Shown: positions 39,327 through 49,392 of the stretch, one piece after another
How positions within the stretch are numbered: the first letter of the stretch is position 1
Layout of the letters: each line of letters starts with the position of its first letter
Assembly: GCA_963840425.1 (NCBI GenBank)
Contig: CAWIYZ010000011.1
Span: 1 to 64,000 of the forward strand
From: CADEFX01 sp963840425
GTDB taxonomy: Bacteria; Pseudomonadota; Alphaproteobacteria; Rhizobiales; Hyphomicrobiaceae
Length of the DNA: 64,000 nucleotides
Reading direction: 5' to 3'
Position numbers and translations under genes: made by a program
The notes under the pieces: model-generated
Told to the model about the DNA's origin: nothing
The model's input: only the letters and a program-made list of their open reading frames with translations
Databases searched by the model: none

Positions 39327-40211
39327 ATGGGAGCAAAGGAGAAAAGTCTCGACCTCAATCGCAATGTCAGCCGAGTGACCGCAATCCTCGATGCGCTTGC
39401 GCATGCGTCCGACCAGGGCCTGAGGCTGACGGACGTCATGCAAAAGGCAAAGCTCAACAAGACCACTGCGCACCGATTGCTGGCGGGCCTGGCCGCCTAC
39501 GGCCTTGCCGATCAGCACCCTGAGACCGGACGCTATTTTGTCGGGCTCAAGCTGTTGTCGCTATCACAGGCCGCCAAGAAGCGGTTCGCGCTGGCGCCGC
39601 TTGTCGAGCCCGCGCTTGCTCGTATCTGCCAGCAAACGCAGGACACTGCATATTTTGTTGTACGTTCGGGCGACGAAAGCGTCTGCATCGGCTGCCACGA
39701 AGGCTCGTTTCCGATCCGCGTCTTGACGCTGTACGTCGGCGACCGTCGGCCTCTCGGCATCAATGCAAGCGGACTGGCGCTGCTGGCCTTCTTGCCCGAT
39801 GCCGAGGTGGAGCGCGTGATGACGCAGCATTCGGAGGCGCGCGCACCCTTTCCTTTCGACGACATCCAGCTCCGACGTATGCTCGCGGCAACGCGCCGGA
39901 ACGGCTATGCCTATAACGATGTCCACCTCTTCCAAGGCATGGAGAAAATGACCAACATGGCCGCGATCGCCATGCCGATTTGCTGCAGTGATGGAACGCC
40001 GGTGGCAGCCTTGCACCTGACCGCCATTACGCAACGCCTCGAGCCCCCGCGTCGGGCCAGCGTGATTTCGCTATTGCAGAGTGAGGCCCGGCAGATCGAG
40101 AAGAAATTTCAGCCAATTCTCGACCAAATGCGGCCGTACAGCGAGGTTGCCGACGACAGTCATGTGGCATCCTTGCCGCAGCCGCGCCGCCGGCGCGCCC
40201 GACCAGGCTGA
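39327..40211 (+). CDS. IclR family transcriptional regulator
   Basis: The 294-residue regulator has an N-terminal winged helix (VSRVTAILDALAHASDQGLR, LTDVMQKAKLNKTTAHRLLA) and a C-terminal ligand-sensing IclR domain (QDTAYFVVRSGDESVCIGCH, GINASGLALLAFLPDAEVER, MTNMAAIAMPICCSDG). ATG at 39327 follows ACGGAAGGAAA. It is divergent from the aminotransferase/binding-protein operon and separated from it by the palindromic operator, so it is the likely local regulator. The C-terminus has a short basic tail (PRRRRARPG). Confidence 0.92.
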   Translation: MGAKEKSLDLNRNVSRVTAILDALAHASDQGLRLTDVMQKAKLNKTTAHRLLAGLAAYGLADQHPETGRYFVGLKLLSLSQAAKKRFALAPLVEPALARICQQTQDTAYFVVRSGDESVCIGCHEGSFPIRVLTLYVGDRRPLGINASGLALLAFLPDAEVERVMTQHSEARAPFPFDDIQLRRMLAATRRNGYAYNDVHLFQGMEKMTNMAAIAMPICCSDGTPVAALHLTAITQRLEPPRRASVISLLQSEARQIEKKFQPILDQMRPYSEVADDSHVASLPQPRRRRARPG

Positions 40212-40227
40212 GGCTTCCAACCTAGCC

Positions 40228-40293
40228 GCTTTCTGTTTCTGGCTGAGCCGTATTCGTAATCTTGCGGACCCGTCAGCCTCAACTCTTGCGCCC
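40228..40293 (+). repeat. 66-bp dispersed repeat, copy 2
   Basis: Inverted partner of 30955-31020. It lies 17 bases after the IclR stop codon. On the minus strand it reads ARVEADGSARLRIRLSQKQK in one frame, and the corresponding frame of copy 1 reads ARVEAYGPARLRIRFSQKQK. Confidence 0.85.
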
Positions 40294-40376
40294 GTCACCC
40301 CGTCGCCCACGGAGCGACGTGACTGCCTCTTGTGTTCCAACCACGCCGACTTGTGCTCTAGGTGCAGCCTCCGCCC

Positions 40377-41957
40377 CTAGTTGATGGCCGGCTGAGCAAA
40401 CAGCACGCCGCCGAACAGCAGCCAGGCCAGCAGCAGCGTCCACAGGACGTTGATGGCCTGCGCGCCGAGGAAGGCGAGCGCCGGCCGGCCCTGCTCGTGG
40501 TCGCAAGCTCGATGAAGCGCGTCTCGAGCCCGATGCAGACGAAGGCGAGCGCGAACCACCAGGTCCTGATCTCGCCGAGCGCGCTGCGCGTGCCGCTGAC
40601 GAGATCCGGCGACAGCGCGAACGAGAACACCGCCGACGCCACCACGAAGCCGAGCACGAATTTCGGGAAGCGCTCCCAGATCACGCGCGGCGCTCGGCCG
40701 CTCGCCGGTCGCAGCGCCGGACTTGAGCGTCCACCAGATCGCCAGCGCGAAGGCGGCGACGCCGATCAGCGCGTTCTGCGAGAACTTGACGATCACGCCG
40801 GTCTTCATGGCGGCGTCGCTGATCAGCGCGCCGGCCGCGACCACCGAGGCGCGAGGTGTCGAGCGTGCCGCCGAGCCAGGCGCCCGCCACCAGATCGTTC
40901 ATGCCGGTCGACTTGGCGATCCACGGCATGACGATCATCATCGGCACGGCGACGATCAGCACGAGCGAGGTGACGTAGGAGAGCTTCTTCTTGTCGCCCT
41001 GGATCGCGCCGCAGGCGGCGATCGCCGCCGACACGCCGCAGATCGACACCGCGGTCGACAGCATCGCGGCGAATTCGTCGTCGACGCGCAGCTTCCGGCA
41101 CAGCCAGAAGCAGGCGTACCAGACCACGAACACCACCAGCACCGCCTGCACGATGCCGAGCGCGCCGGCCTGCAGCACTTCATGGAACAGCAGGCTGGCG
41201 CCGAGGATGACAAGCCCGGTCTTGATGAAGAACTCGGTCTGCACCGCCGGCTTCAGCCACTCCGGCGTGCCGATGGTGTTGCTGATGAGGAGCCCGAGCA
41301 GCAGCGCGAAGATGACGTACTCGATGCCCCAATCCACGAACAGTCCGTTGCCGGCGAGGAAGCGCGCGAGCCAGGCGAGCGCGAAGACGACCGGCAGTCC
41401 GATCAGGAACGGCGCCACCCGTCACGCCGAGCAGCGCGATGCCGATCGCGGCGACAATCAGGAACCCGATCCCGACATAGAGAACCTTGGACAGGTTGGG
41501 CCAGGTGAAGACCCGGCTCTCGGCGATCGCCGCCGCATGGCCGCGAATCTCCGTCGCCGAGCGCGCCGGCGACGGTCCGGCTGCCGAGCGCCGCCATCTT
41601 GCCGGCGGCCGCCTCGATCGCCTTGCGATCGCCGCCCACGAGCGCATCCTTGAGGCTCTTGCTCAGGCCGACGACATTCTGCTGCTTCTTGGCCGTCGCA
41701 TCCCTGGCGATCGGCGTCGAGCGCTTCGATCCAGCCCGGCGTCAGCGATGCGATCTGGCTGTCGGTGGTCCAGCGGAAGGTCGGCACGACATTGCGCAGG
41801 TCGAGCACCTTCCATTGAAACAGTCACCAGGACCGCTCGCGATGACCAGGAAGCCGAGGACGACGGCGATCCAGTCCTCGGTCACCCGCCGCTTCGGCGC
41901 GGCGCTCGCAACAGCACTCTCTGCAAGTGATGGATCGGCGGTCGTTCGACTTTGCAT
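40377..41957 (-). pseudogene. YeiH-type putative sulfate exporter, multiply frameshifted
   Basis: Pieces in alternating frames assemble into one long-form YeiH (PF03601) protein. The N-terminal helix is RRVTEDWIAVVLGFLVIA. Next come KVLDLRNVVPTFRW and SRVFTWPNLSKVLYVGIGFL, then VAPFLIGLPVVFALAWLARF, GLFVDWGIEYVIFALLLGLL and LSTAVSICGVSAAIAACGAI. The C-terminal part has ISDAAMKTGVIVKFSQNALI, PKFVLGFVVASAVFSFALSP and INVLWTLLLAWLLFGGVLFA. The breaks lie near 41826, 41715, 41560, 41420, 40850, 40686 and 40490. ATG 41957 has a strong GAGGAGGG site. The membrane segments are undamaged between breaks. YeiH proteins are predicted sulfate or taurine-related exporters. Either a gene recently killed seven times or, more likely, clustered base-calling errors. 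Confidence 0.8.
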
Positions 41958-42256
41958 GTTACCCTCCTCGATTGCGAAGTCAGCGTCATCAGAAGGCAGC
42001 GCAAAACCTCCGAAGCATCACATTACACTCAATCGCGGGGACTTGGTTTCCATTCTCGGAGCCGCGGTCAGTTGCTTTTGCTCTGGACCCGCACGTTTCG
42101 AAACCGCGCGTTCCGTTCGCGGGACTATCGCGTCTCGGGTCTGCGTGCTTCGGCACTGCACAAGAGGCGTCCTGCCTGCGGAAGACAGACGGGCCTGGGC
42201 AGGTAGTTGCAGCTAGCCCTTAAGCTGCGAGGCAGAAGCCAAAACCTAGAGGCAGC

Positions 42257-43132
42257 CTACCGATACACCCGCAGCTCGACCCGGCGGTCGAGCTGATAGA
42301 CGTAGTCCCGCTCCAGCGTATTGCGATTTGGCACCGCAAACGGCTCCAGATCGCCCTTCGGCAGCAGCAGGAGCTTGCCGTCAAACCCGCGGGCGCGCAG
42401 ATAACGCTCCACCGCCGACAGCCTCTGCCGCGACAGCTCCATGTTGTAGCCGTGCGATCCCCGTTCATCCGCATGGCCGCTCAGGGTGAGGACAGTCAAC
42501 CCGCGCGCGCGGACATACTGGCTGAGCACTGCCGCCGCCCGGTAGCCTTCAGGTGTGAACTCCGCCTCGTTGTACCGGAACGTGATCGGATCTTTAGGAA
42601 CGGCAATTGCCTCCTTGACCGGCGCAACCGCTGCGCGCTCGATCCGGGGAACGGTGAGGTTCACCGATTGCCCATCCGCCGGCTGCCCGGGCTTGGATGC
42701 CAGCGCCAGCTTGTACTCGCCCGCCGTGAACTTGCGCTCCACGACCGCGGCCCACTCGCCGTTGTCATCGGCCTTCGGCGTTGCGATCGGCTGATTGTTG
42801 GCCAGCACCGTCACCGTGGAGTTCGCCGGCGCCCGTCCCGCAAAGACCGAGGCCCCTTCCGGATCGATGCGGACAACGTCGAACTTGTACTCGTCCTTGC
42901 GGCTGCCGCCAGTCCGCTCCTCCAGATTGACTGGCCTGGCATTGATGGGCTCGGCATAGGATTTGTCCGTCGCGCGCGTTGCCGGTGCGCGCGTCTCGGC
43001 CTGCTGGGTCTCGGGCCACAGCTTCATCTTTGCCGCGAGCATCCAGGCCCCGACGTCAGCCCTGAGCGCGAATACCGCCAGGATCGCTGCAATAATCCCG
43101 CCACCGACAAACCAAGCTCTATACTGGCGCAT
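42257..43132 (-). CDS. OmpA-domain envelope protein
   Basis: The 291-residue product starts with an uncleaved or signal-anchor helix (WFVGGGIIAAILAVFALRAD). A middle Ig-like/adhesion-type segment follows (GRAPANSTVTVLANNQPIAT). The C-terminal OmpA-like peptidoglycan-binding domain shows LTLSGHADERGSHGYNMEL, SRQRLSAVERYLRARG and ending DRRVELRVYR. It probably spans the inner membrane and binds peptidoglycan in the periplasm. The preceding 300 bases (41958-42256) hold no gene. Confidence 0.88.
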   Translation of the reverse strand: MRQYRAWFVGGGIIAAILAVFALRADVGAWMLAAKMKLWPETQQAETRAPATRATDKSYAEPINARPVNLEERTGGSRKDEYKFDVVRIDPEGASVFAGRAPANSTVTVLANNQPIATPKADDNGEWAAVVERKFTAGEYKLALASKPGQPADGQSVNLTVPRIERAAVAPVKEAIAVPKDPITFRYNEAEFTPEGYRAAAVLSQYVRARGLTVLTLSGHADERGSHGYNMELSRQRLSAVERYLRARGFDGKLLLLPKGDLEPFAVPNRNTLERDYVYQLDRRVELRVYR

Positions 43133-43533
43133 AATACCCTCGCGCAGCAGTGCGACACGTCCCCCATTATTCGGTAGTTCTTGAGCGCTGATGCGGGCAT
43201 GCGAGCAGCCCGGACAACAGCAGCGTGTGCCCCGCGAGGGTTTTCACACGCCTCCTCCCTTGCCTTATCATGCGGCCATCCTGACGAAGAGGCAACCTAT
43301 TCAAAGGCATATGGGGAAAATTCGCCCGCTGACGGTCTGATCGCGGACATGGGCACTGCGTACGCGCCGTTGCCCCGGCGGTTTGCCGATCATTGCCAGA
43401 CCCGTCCTTCGACCACAGCTCTCGACGCTTTACTTCATTCGCCCTTCACTGGATCAGCAAGGCCTGTGCATGTCGGCCATGCGCCTCCCCGCGGGCGGTT
43501 GACGCGCCCCTTGCCGCGGTCCAATGGTCCGGC
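43133..43533. other. Gene-free divergent promoter interval
   Basis: About 400 bases between the divergent OmpA-domain and Fsr-type genes. No long inverted repeat, RNA gene or credible small frame was seen. It must contain the promoters of both genes. Confidence 0.5.
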
Positions 43534-44736
43534 ATGACCGCCACGACCACAACGCTCGCCAGCACCGCGCATCGTCCGCTCCTGCCGATTCTGCTGGCGC
43601 TGAGCGGGGCGCACCTGCTCAACGACCTGATCCAGTCGATGATCCCGGCCATGTATCCGCTTCTCAAGGAGGCATACCGGCTGGACTTCATGCAGATCGG
43701 ACTGATCACGCTCGCATTCCAGGTGACCTCGTCGCTGCTGCAGCCGGTGCTCGGCTTCGTCACGGACCGCAAGCCGTGGCCCTACGCGATGGTCGCCGGT
43801 ATGGCCTCGACGCTGGCAGGCCTGATCGGGCTGGCGTTCGCCGGCAGCTACGCGATGGTGCTCGTCTCGGCGGCGCTGGTCGGGCTCGGGTCGGCGGTGT
43901 TTCATCCGGAGGCGACGCGCATGGCGCGCCACGCCGCCGCCGGCCAGCAAGGATTTGCGCAAGGCATATTCCAGATCGGCGGGCACGCCGGATACGCGAC
44001 AGGGCCGCTGCTGGCGGCGATGATCGTGGTGCCGGGCGGGCAGGCCAGTCTCGCCTGGATGTCCGTGGTGGCGCTGGCGGCGATGGCGCTGATGACGTGG
44101 ACCGGCGCGCGCTATGCCGACATGCGCCGCTCGCAGGCCGCCGCGGCCAAGCAGCAGTCCGCCGACACGGCCAATCCCGGCTTGCCGGACAAGCGCGTGC
44201 TGACGGCGATGGCGATCCTGATCGTCCTGCTGCTGTCGAAGAATGCGTACACGTCGGCGTTCACCTCCTACTACACGTTCTACCTGATCGAGCGGTTCGG
44301 CGTGACGCTGCAGCTCTCGCAGATCATGTTGTTTCTCTATCTCGTGGTCGGCGCGTTCGGCGTGATCGTCGGCGGCATGGTCGGCGACCGCTTCGGCCGC
44401 CACCGCGTGATCTGGATCTCGATCCTCGGCAGCCTGCCGTTCGCGCTCCTGCTGCCACATGCGGACCTGTTCTGGACCGGCGTGCTCAGCGTCGTGATCA
44501 GCCTCGTCATGGCCAGCGCGTTCTCGTCGATCCTGATCTATGCGATCGACCTGGTGCCGCATCGCGTGGGTCTCGTCGGCGGGCTGTTCTATGGCTTGGC
44601 GTTCGGGCTCGGCGGCCTGGCCGCCGCGGCGCTCGGGCTGCTTGCCGATCAGATCGGCATTGTCGCGGTGTTCAAGCTCGTCGCCTGGCTGCCGGCCCTG
44701 GGCCTGCTGACATTTCTGCTGCCGCGGACGTCGTAA
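43534..44736 (+). CDS. MFS transporter, fosmidomycin-resistance (Fsr) type
   Basis: The 400-residue membrane protein has twelve helices and the Fsr-type start LALSGAHLLNDLIQSMIPAM YPLLKEAYRL. LVGLGSAVFHPEATRMARHA, which is characteristic of this family, and GDRFGRHRVIWISI follow. Relatives export fosmidomycin and other compounds. The ATG at 43534 lacks a good ribosome site, but the upstream extension is not protein-like. The gene is intact although both flanking regions (YeiH, sulfatase) are badly frameshifted. Confidence 0.9.
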   Translation: MTATTTTLASTAHRPLLPILLALSGAHLLNDLIQSMIPAMYPLLKEAYRLDFMQIGLITLAFQVTSSLLQPVLGFVTDRKPWPYAMVAGMASTLAGLIGLAFAGSYAMVLVSAALVGLGSAVFHPEATRMARHAAAGQQGFAQGIFQIGGHAGYATGPLLAAMIVVPGGQASLAWMSVVALAAMALMTWTGARYADMRRSQAAAAKQQSADTANPGLPDKRVLTAMAILIVLLLSKNAYTSAFTSYYTFYLIERFGVTLQLSQIMLFLYLVVGAFGVIVGGMVGDRFGRHRVIWISILGSLPFALLLPHADLFWTGVLSVVISLVMASAFSSILIYAIDLVPHRVGLVGGLFYGLAFGLGGLAAAALGLLADQIGIVAVFKLVAWLPALGLLTFLLPRTS

Positions 44737-44755
44737 GGCCGCGGGCCGAAGGCTG

Positions 44756-44847
44756 CTCGCGAGCTTCAGGCCGGCCGCCAACAGCAGCAGCATGACGATG
44801 CGCTGATAGCCGCGATCGCCGAGACGCTTGTGGGCCCACGCACCCGC
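44756..44847 (-). pseudogene. Remnant of a TauE/SafE gene 3' end
   Basis: On the minus strand it reads AGAWAHKRLGDRGYQRIVML and LLLAAGLKLASSL. The end of the intact TauE/SafE gene at 48447 reads AGAWAYRRLGDRGYQRIVML and LLLAAGLMLLATSW. The DNA is also nearly identical over 60 bases. No upstream part of the gene is present; the remnant sits between the Fsr gene and the barrel protein gene. Confidence 0.85.
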
Positions 44848-44856
44848 AAGGTCGAC

Positions 44857-45660
44857 TTAGGGAAAGATGAACGTGAGGATGAAACGGCCGCCCCATCCAT
44901 GCGGACCACTGTCGGGGCTTTCGGCCCAGTACTTCACCCCTCCGCCAATGCTGATGGGCTGATCGCCAAGTTTTGTAAGCTTGGTGATCTGAAAATTCAC
45001 GGGCACAGACCACTGCTCGGCAATCCAATCGTAGCTCGACTCCGTGTTCAACGTGTAGGTCCAGCCGCCGCTGGCGGCATAGGCGATGAACGGTTGAATG
45101 AACGTGCTGCTCACATCCGCGCGGTCATCATCTCCGGCAAACGACCAGACATGGTTGGTAAGAACACCAATTGTCCAGGGACCCGTTTGCTGGAGGGCAA
45201 CGGCCGTCGGGCCAGCCGCCCATTTGCCGCCGGTGAGCAACCGGTCAGTGCCGGTGCGCCATAGCACCGCCGGTCCAGCCCCCCATGTGAAGCCACCTAC
45301 TGTCTGAGGCACGAGAAAGAAACTCTGCAGCGTGTCGCCCAGGCCGAACTGGTCGCCGGCGTTCGGGAATATGTTGTCCTGACTGATGATCGGAAGGATG
45401 GTGCGCACCACCAGCGACCATTGACTGTCGAGCTTGAAGGGAATCACAGGCTGGACGTTGGTAGTGATCCGGTGTCCATCCTCCAATGGCCCGATCCTCG
45501 CGTCGTAGTTGACCTGAATGGGCACGGTCGTCAGGGACGCCACGGGATTGGAGAGTTTCTTCTGGACATCGCTGTCCTGCGCCGATCCACCTGACGGCAC
45601 GACCGTCATCAGCGCTACGGCAAGTGCCAAGCTCTTCGCGGAGCCGCGTGCTGCCATCAT
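44857..45660 (-). CDS. Outer-membrane beta-barrel protein (MetA/phenol-degradation type)
   Basis: The 267-residue product has a signal peptide (SLALAVALMTVVPSGGSAQ) and alternating hydrophobic/aromatic strands: WSLVVRTILPIISQDNIFPN, TVGGFTWGAGPAVLWRTGTD and RLLTGGKWAAGPTAVALQQT. It ends in a terminal strand GGRFILTFIFP suited to outer-membrane insertion. It resembles the transporter/MetA-pathway barrel family whose members occur beside catabolic genes. Exact substrate unknown. The downstream ~295 bases to 45956 hold no gene. Confidence 0.8.
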   Translation of the reverse strand: MMAARGSAKSLALAVALMTVVPSGGSAQDSDVQKKLSNPVASLTTVPIQVNYDARIGPLEDGHRITTNVQPVIPFKLDSQWSLVVRTILPIISQDNIFPNAGDQFGLGDTLQSFFLVPQTVGGFTWGAGPAVLWRTGTDRLLTGGKWAAGPTAVALQQTGPWTIGVLTNHVWSFAGDDDRADVSSTFIQPFIAYAASGGWTYTLNTESSYDWIAEQWSVPVNFQITKLTKLGDQPISIGGGVKYWAESPDSGPHGWGGRFILTFIFP

Positions 45661-45956
45661 GGGCCTCTCTCGAAGGCTGATCGCAAAAGTTCACGCGAAC
45701 CGTATGACTTACCGATCCGCCAGGCCGTCAGAAGAGGATGGTGCCGAGCGCCATCATTGCGCCGCCATCTGACGGCAACCGGCCTTCTGATCGTGGCACA
45801 GCTTGCCAATTGGCGAAGCAGCTACACTCCTCAATAAAGCGATTCGGTGGAGCCGACAGTTGCCCGCGCACCATACTTTGGCGCGACCGAGCCCGGCTCC
45901 GCAGATGCGTCAGCAGCTGATCGCTCGATAGCGAATTCGGATGCTCGCCGCCGTCT

Positions 45957-48320
45957 TCACTGACGAGCCAAGTATTGCCGCATCTGCGCTTCCTTGTCCT
46001 CGACCAGTTCGCCGGTCACATCCACCAGCGCCTTCTTCACCTGCCGGTAAAAGCAAAGGGCGGCGGATAGTCGGTCATCACCGGCGAACCGGCATCGACG
46101 CCGACCGAACACGCCGCCGCCAGTCCGAGCGATATCGGAATGGTGACCGGCAGGTCGCCCTCGCCCACCGCCTTGCCGTCGACCAGCAGCTTGATGTTCG
46201 CCGGCACGCCCTTGCCCTTGGCGACGTCGGCCTTGCCCGTCGGGATGAACTCGAAGGAGAACACGTGGTCGCCTTCGGAATGACGCCTTGCCTTCGACTG
46301 CACCTTGAAGCGCTGGTCGGCCACATAGTTGTAGCCGTAGGTCAGCTTGCCGTCCTTGATGTAGAAGACGAAACCGCCGTCATTGCCGCCCATGCAGAAG
46401 AGCACACCTTCGGCGCCGCCCTTTGGGAACGTTCGCGTGCACCGACACCGAATGCGGCACGTTGACCACACGCGGCGCGGCGTTCGCAGGCACCACCTGC
46501 GTGCCCGGATAGTAGACATACTTCTTGCGGTCGGCGGCGATCTGCGGGCGCTGGTCGGCAAAGCGCAGCGTGCCGCGGCTGTCGATCGGCAGCACGTTGT
46601 ACTTGCCGGCTTCGGCGTACCACATGCCGATCATCTCGATCAGCCGGGCACGCTCCTTGTCGGCAAGATTGTTGGTCTCGGCAAAATCCTCGTTGAGATT
46701 GTAGAGCTCCCAGCCCTTCGCATCGAGTTCGATCAGCTTGTCGTGATCGATCGGCGCACCGAACGTCAGCCCGGATTCACGAACGATGTTCCCGGCCACG
46801 GGCACACCGCACGCCAGCCATCATGATAGAGCGAGCGGTGGCCGAACATCTCGAAGTACTGCGTCTGGTGCAGGCTCTCGGCCTTCGCGTTGTCGAATGA
46901 CGATTTGAGGCTGAGAGCCCTCGATCGGCGACTGCGTCACGCCGCGGATTTGCGCCGGCGGCTCGATGCCGAGCGCATCGAGCACGGTCGGCACCATGTC
47001 GATGGCGTGACAGTATTGCGTGCGCACCTCGCCCCTCGCCTTGATGCCCTTGGGCCAGCAGACGATGAACGGATCCGACACGCCGCCGCGATAGGTCTCG
47101 CGCTTCCAGCGCCGGAACGGCGTGTTGCCGGCATAGGTCCAGCCCCACGGATAGTGGTTGAAGTATTTCGGCCCGCCGATGTCGTCGATGGCAGCGAGGT
47201 TCTGCTCCAGGCTGTCGGGCACGTTGTTGAAGAACTTGCTCTCGTTGACCGAGCCATGGGGCCCGCCTTCGGCGCTGGCGCCATTGTCCGAGATCACCAT
47301 GATCAAGCGTGTTCTCGTACTCGCCGATCTCCTTCAGGAACGCGATCAGCTCGCCGATGTAGTGGTCGGTGTGCTCGCAGGAAGCCGGCAAACACCTCCA
47401 TCATCCGCGCATAGAGCTCGCGCTCGTTGGCCGGCAGCTTGTCCCAGTCCTGCACGTCGGGATCGTGCCGCGACAGCTTCGCGTTCTTCGGCACGAGGCC
47501 GAGCTTCTTCTGGTTCGCGAAGACCTTCTCGCGGTACGCGTCCCAGCCGTCGTCGAACTTGCCCTTGTATTTGTCGGCCCATTCCTTCGGCACGTGGTGC
47601 GGCGCGTGCATGGGCGCCGGTGCAGAAATACATGAAGAACGGCTTGTTGGGCGCAACCTGCTTGGCGTCGGCGATCATCGCCCTGGCCTTCTCCACCAGG
47701 TCCGGCGTCAGGTGATAGCCTTCTTCCGGCGTCTTCTCCGGCTCGGTCTGCGAGTTGTCGCGCACGAGCTCCGGATAGTATTGGTGCGTGTCGCCGCCGA
47801 GGAAACCGTAATAGCGCTCGAAGCCGCGGCCCAGCGGCCAGCGGTCATAGGGCCCGGCGGCGGAGGTCTGCTCGGCCGGCGTCAGGTGCCATTTGCCGAT
47901 GCGCGTAGGTGTTGTAGCCGTGCTGCTGCAGGATTTCCGACAGGAAGCCGTTCTCGAACGGAATGATGCCGTTGCCGCCCGGATAGCCGGTCGAGCCTTC
48001 GGTGATGCACGACATGCCGTTCGAATGGTGGTTGCGCCCCGTGATCATGCACGAGCGCGACGGCGAGCAGAGCGCCGTCGTGTGCATGTTGCTGTAGCGC
48101 AGCCCGTCCTGCGCCAGCGCATCGAGGTTCGGCGTGCGATCGAGGCCGCCATAGCAGCCGAGATGCCCGAAGCCAGTGTCGTCGAGCACGATGAAGAGCA
48201 CGTTCGGCGCGCCCCTTCCTTCGCTCGGTTCGGCGCCGGCCACGCCGGCTGCGAGACATCGAACGTGCGACCGATCACGCCGGAGAAGGCCTGACCGGAC
48301 TTGTACTCTTTCAGCGGCAT
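45957..48320 (-). pseudogene. Arylsulfatase, multiply frameshifted
   Basis: A type I sulfatase of about 787 residues can be assembled across frames. It runs PNVLFIVLDDTGFGHLGCYG, then the formylglycine site CSPSR (about residue 84) in TTALCSPSRSCMITGRNHHS, GKWHLTPAEQ, the N-terminal metal site, GRGFERYYGFLGGDTHQYYP, VISDNGASAEGGPHGSVNES and GDHVFSFEFIPTGKADVAKG. It ends KKALVDVTGELVEDKEAQMR. Breaks lie near 48212, 47900, 47612, 47388, 47306, 46910, 46766, 46420 and 46040, all single-base. ATG 48320 has GAGGAAA upstream. It would hydrolyse sulfate esters. The lack of stop mutations inside the pieces argues for sequence error or very recent decay. Confidence 0.85.
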
Positions 48321-48446
48321 CGGTTTCCTCGTGTCCTGTGCGAGAGCCACTCGGACTATCACCGCAAGACCGGGGCAGGCGTATCGATACAAACCCTGAA
48401 TTGGGCGCGCGGCACTTCGGAGACTCAGTCTCGTGAGCGGCGTGTC

Positions 48447-49181
48447 TCACCAGCTCGTCGCGAGCAGCATCAGGCCGGCTGCCAACAGCAGCAGCATGAC
48501 GATGCGCTGATAGCCGCGATCGCCGAGGCGCCGATAGGCCCATGCACCGGCAAACGCACCGCCGATCGTGCCGGGCAGCGCGGCCGCCGTGGCCCAGCCG
48601 ACCTCGCGCGTCAGCAGCCCCGACCACGCGTGCGACACGAGCGCTGCGGCCAGGATCGAGGCATTGAAAACCTGCAGCACGGTCCGCCGCTGCTCCTTGT
48701 TCCAGCCGCGGATGTCGGTCCACACGATGGGCGGCACGCCCGAGAATCCGGCCAGCCCGCCCAGCACACCGCCGCTGAAGCCGGCGACGCCGTCGGCAGC
48801 CCGGCCGCCGATGGTGCTGCGCATCGGCATCTTGCGCGCGAGCACGTAGGCGGAGTAGGCGACAAGGAAGATGCCCACGCCGATCTTGAAGGTGCGCGGA
48901 TCGATCTGTGGCAGCAGCCAGGTGCCGATCGGCACACCCAGCAGACCCGGCACGATGAACGGAGTCACGCGATCCCATTCGATCGTTCGCCATATCATGG
49001 GCAGCGTCTGCACCTGGGCGACAAGGGAGCAGATCACCGCGAGCGAGGCGGCGATGGGCGGAGAGATGGCGTACAACCATATGCCCATGGCGGAGATGGC
49101 GGTGCCGAAGCCGGTCAGGCCGTTGACGAAGCCGCCAGCCAGCGCACCCAGCAGAACGAGGACGATCTGATCGATCTGCAT
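48447..49181 (-). CDS. TauE/SafE family anion exporter
   Basis: The 244-residue inner-membrane protein has eight hydrophobic segments and the family repeats: GALAGGFVNGLTGFGTAISA in the first half and GGVLGGLAGFSGVPPIVWTD in the second. TauE/SafE proteins export sulfite, sulfoacetate or related anions. It lies 126 bases upstream of the arylsulfatase on the same strand, so the pair could release and then export sulfur oxyanions. A second copy survives only as the remnant at 44756. Confidence 0.88.
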   Translation of the reverse strand: MQIDQIVLVLLGALAGGFVNGLTGFGTAISAMGIWLYAISPPIAASLAVICSLVAQVQTLPMIWRTIEWDRVTPFIVPGLLGVPIGTWLLPQIDPRTFKIGVGIFLVAYSAYVLARKMPMRSTIGGRAADGVAGFSGGVLGGLAGFSGVPPIVWTDIRGWNKEQRRTVLQVFNASILAAALVSHAWSGLLTREVGWATAAALPGTIGGAFAGAWAYRRLGDRGYQRIVMLLLLAAGLMLLATSW

Positions 49182-49392
49182 GGGGCGCGCGCGGTCCTCG
49201 GCGTGGCACAACCCGACCAGTCGACACCATCCGGAGCGATTCCCGCAAGACATTGCCGCCAGCGGGATGCGGGGCCGATCCGAACCCGGCGCCCCGTCGG
49301 ATGTCGTGGGATGCGTCTGCGCCCGCATGCCTGTTTGACCGGCGCGATGGGCCGGACCATGCTCGCCGTGAATACAGGTGAGGAAAAGAACC

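Noticed and set aside
43435..44793. 452-codon minus-strand open frame
   Set aside because: It is antisense to the Fsr-type MFS gene. The translation is Arg/Gln/His-rich, as expected for the complement of hydrophobic codons.
48321..49181. Reading the TauE/SafE and sulfatase fragments as one fused protein
   Set aside because: A continuous frame links them only by chance. Each has its own start and family-complete termini, with a 126-base gap.
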